Origin: Tropicibacter sp. Alg240-R139
GTDB taxonomy: Bacteria; Pseudomonadota; Alphaproteobacteria; Rhodobacterales; Rhodobacteraceae
Length of the DNA stretch: 64,000 nt
Direction: 5' to 3'
NCBI RefSeq assembly: GCF_900537075.1
Contig: NZ_UNRA01000003.1
Location: forward strand, 287,082 to 351,081
Part shown: positions 62,158 to 64,000 of the stretch, in pieces
Layout: the number at the start of each line of letters is the position of its first letter
How positions within the stretch are numbered: position 1 is the stretch's first letter
The notes under the pieces: model-generated
What the model was told of the DNA's origin: nothing
Database searches by the model: none
Seen by the model: the letters and a program-made list of their open reading frames with translations, nothing else
Program-made: the position numbers and the translations under genes

Positions 62158-63330
62158 TCAGTCCACACTGTCGCGGCTGAAGAGGTAGATCACCAGACCC
62201 AAGGTCAAAGTGACGGCGAAGAACCCAAATATGATCACATAAGGTGCGCCGGGTGTGGTGGCTGCGATCCCCTCGTGCAAACGACCCGAGATGATCTGCA
62301 TGACGCCAACACCGCCGATGCCGAAAAGGTTGAGCAGGGTCACGCCGCGCCCCACAAGATGCGCGGGAACAAAAGCGCGGCCATGGGCCATGATGACGGG
62401 GAAGGTGGCACCGGTGAATCCGATTACTGCAAGAAGCATGACAGAGGTCCAGACGCTACGGTCAATCCACAGGCACAGCACGGCCAGGGCCACAGCAGAC
62501 AGCAGGTTGCCGCCGAAGATCACCCATTTGCGGGTGCCGAGGATGCGGTCGAGCGGGCCATAGACAAAGGTGCCCGCAATCATCGCGGCCCCCATGACCA
62601 GAGTGGCTTGTCCGATCTGACCTGTGCTCAGGTCAAATACGTCAGTCAGATACGGCCCGGCCCACAGGCCCCGGATCGCGCCTGAGGGGGCGTAGGCCAC
62701 AAACATCAATGGTAGAATGGTCCAAAGTGCGGGCAACTTGAGTAAGTCGAAGAGAGAACCTTTCTCTTCTGTTTCAATGGGTTTTGGATCCTTGACTGTC
62801 AGCCAAATTCCCAATGAAACCAAGCCTGACAAAACCGCCACCCCCATTAACGTACTGCGCCAACCAATCAGCTCGACGGCCAGGGCGGTTGGGTAAGACG
62901 CCACCAGATTGCCGCTGGACCCTACACCAAGCATCAGCGCGGCCAGTGTGGCAAAACGCGCCGGGGGATAGTTTCGGGCAAAGATGTAGTAGGACGCCAT
63001 GAGCACGGGTGAACACCCGATCCCGATCAAAACCATCGACAAGTTCAGGTGAATAGGGTCTGTGGCCAGTGCAAATAGAACTGCACCTCCGCCGCCCCCG
63101 ATCAAGAGAAGCACCGCAGCGGTTCGGCGCGGCCCGATCTTGTCCAGTGCCAGACCAACGGGTAATTGCATCGCCGCGAAGGTCAAAAACCAAAGCCCCG
63201 AGGCAAAGGCCAGGTCATCCGGGGTCGCCCCGATTTCCTGATCCAAAACTCCGGTAAGAACAGCCAGAAAGGCGCGAAAGAACTGGCTTAGCACATAGGC
63301 CAAACACAATATGATCAACCCTGCCTGCAT
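62158..63330 (-). CDS. MFS transporter
   Basis: A 390-residue membrane protein with twelve helices and the MFS motif LALDKIGPRRTAAVLLL between helices 2 and 3. The halves are similar, with a central loop containing EKGSLFDLLKLP. The ATG at 63330 (MQAGLIILCLAYVLSQFFR) follows a GGGAGGAC ribosome-binding site; a longer frame upstream is not family-like. It is divergent from the DUF3095 gene. Substrate unknown. Confidence 0.92.
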   Translation of the reverse strand: MQAGLIILCLAYVLSQFFRAFLAVLTGVLDQEIGATPDDLAFASGLWFLTFAAMQLPVGLALDKIGPRRTAAVLLLIGGGGGAVLFALATDPIHLNLSMVLIGIGCSPVLMASYYIFARNYPPARFATLAALMLGVGSSGNLVASYPTALAVELIGWRSTLMGVAVLSGLVSLGIWLTVKDPKPIETEEKGSLFDLLKLPALWTILPLMFVAYAPSGAIRGLWAGPYLTDVFDLSTGQIGQATLVMGAAMIAGTFVYGPLDRILGTRKWVIFGGNLLSAVALAVLCLWIDRSVWTSVMLLAVIGFTGATFPVIMAHGRAFVPAHLVGRGVTLLNLFGIGGVGVMQIISGRLHEGIAATTPGAPYVIIFGFFAVTLTLGLVIYLFSRDSVD

Positions 63331-63449
63331 GCGACTGTCCTCCCGGCGACTCCTCGGGCAGATGGGTGACATGTTAACCAGTTGTGCACAAGCCCGTGTG
63401 TTTTGTTGCAATTGCGCGACAAGCTGCGAGCGCGCGTTAGTTTCGGCGG

Positions 63450-64000
63450 ATGAATTTGCCCGAGCTGATATCCAAAGAGACGATGGGGACCGACAAAGAA
63501 TTCTATGACACGCTGACAATCACGGCGAGTTTCGACGTGCTGACTGAGCCGTCTCAATACACTCCGGTGCCGGGTGATTGGTTTGTTGGCACGGCCGATA
63601 TCGTCAATTCGACGGGCGAAATTGCAAATGGTCGCTACAAGACGGTCAACATGGTGGGCGCTGCCGTGATCTCGGCTATCGCAAATGCCATTGGCAGCAA
63701 TGGCTTTCCTTACGTGTTCGGCGGCGATGGTGCTTCGTTTGCATTGCATGGCTCACACAGAGCCACGGCAGAACAGACCTTGGCGAACCTGAGACGGTGG
63801 GCATCTGAAAAGTGCAATGTCGAATTGCGCGCGGCCATTGTTCCGGTTTCTGAAATTCGCAAGGCCGGGATCGACGTTCGTATCGCTCGGTTTGCGGCCT
63901 CCAGTGGTGCGGATTATGCGATGTTCTCTGGTGGCGGGCTGGCTTGGGCCGAAAAGCAGATGAAGGCCGGGTACATGACGGTCGGGCTTTCAGAGCCGGG
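63450..64000 (+). CDS. DUF3095 family protein, N-terminal part (3' end outside window)
   Basis: The frame is open from ATG 63450 to the window edge (183 residues seen). It shows DWFVGTADIVNSTGEIANGR, then KTVNMVGAAVISAIANAIG and FPYVFGGDGASFAL, the DUF3095 pattern. The family resembles class III nucleotide cyclases (GDG in the second strand pair), and some members are annotated as adenylate-cyclase-like, though activity is unproven. Full family length is ~370-390 residues, so about half is missing here. Confidence 0.85.
   Translation, partial: MNLPELISKETMGTDKEFYDTLTITASFDVLTEPSQYTPVPGDWFVGTADIVNSTGEIANGRYKTVNMVGAAVISAIANAIGSNGFPYVFGGDGASFALHGSHRATAEQTLANLRRWASEKCNVELRAAIVPVSEIRKAGIDVRIARFAASSGADYAMFSGGGLAWAEKQMKAGYMTVGLSEP

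Overview
The window looks like a stretch of chromosome from a marine alphaproteobacterium of the Roseobacter group (Rhodobacteraceae). The reasons are protein content and style: ZapE, Si-specific transhydrogenase, DUF1285, DUF2794, DUF1203, DUF3095 and zf-CHCC proteins, an alphaproteobacterial LexA box (GAAC-N7-GAAC), an Irr-type iron box, GC-rich codon use, and many ATGA/GTGA gene overlaps. No rRNA, tRNA, phage, transposase or CRISPR was seen. Calls come from reading the translated sequence; no database search was run.

Layout. 1-6512: cell-envelope genes (alpha-2-macroglobulin, glycolipid-binding-like protein, PBP1C) and an exported FAH-fold protein. 6708-13385 (minus): a four-gene MoxR / DUF58 / BatA-DUF4159 / membrane GATase-like operon. 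13439-19772: DUF1285, EamA exporter, hydroxypyruvate isomerase, DUF2798, DNA polymerase I and a PH-like membrane protein. 20261-25559: zf-CHCC protein, ABC ATPase, DUF1203, a C-terminally truncated SOS polymerase DnaE2, and a collapsed choloylglycine-hydrolase-type pseudogene. 25740-29734: gpmI, an EnvC-like factor and ctpA, ending at a clear terminator. 29832-33406 (minus): three poorly known genes and ilvD. 33597-39867: an ABC-exporter-like protein with a dead ATPase site and a cyclic-nucleotide-binding domain, overlapping a CPBP protease gene, then accD and folC. 39938-48999: zapE, two-way transporters, an alpha/beta hydrolase / ornithine-cyclodeaminase-like / HAD operon, DUF188, sthA, fghA and an AEC carrier. 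49185-55272: mbfA with an iron box, a TetR regulator, glutathione-dependent formaldehyde dehydrogenase, an I78 inhibitor, a c'-type cytochrome, imuB with a LexA box, and DUF2794. 55279-64000: NlpC/P60 and M17 peptidases, carbonic anhydrase, SRPBCC, DUF4139, asd, an MFS transporter and the start of a DUF3095 gene.

Functional threads. The SOS mutasome is split: imuB (53187) and dnaE2/imuC (22048) lie about 28 kb apart, each with a LexA-type box, and the DnaE2 has lost its C-terminal OB-fold region. Formaldehyde oxidation is also split between fghA and the class III alcohol dehydrogenase. A family of palindromic intergenic repeats occurs at least four times, always just downstream of a gene's 3' end. 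The strongest candidate for an undescribed system is the pseudo-ABC/cNMP protein plus CPBP protease pair at 33597-37596.
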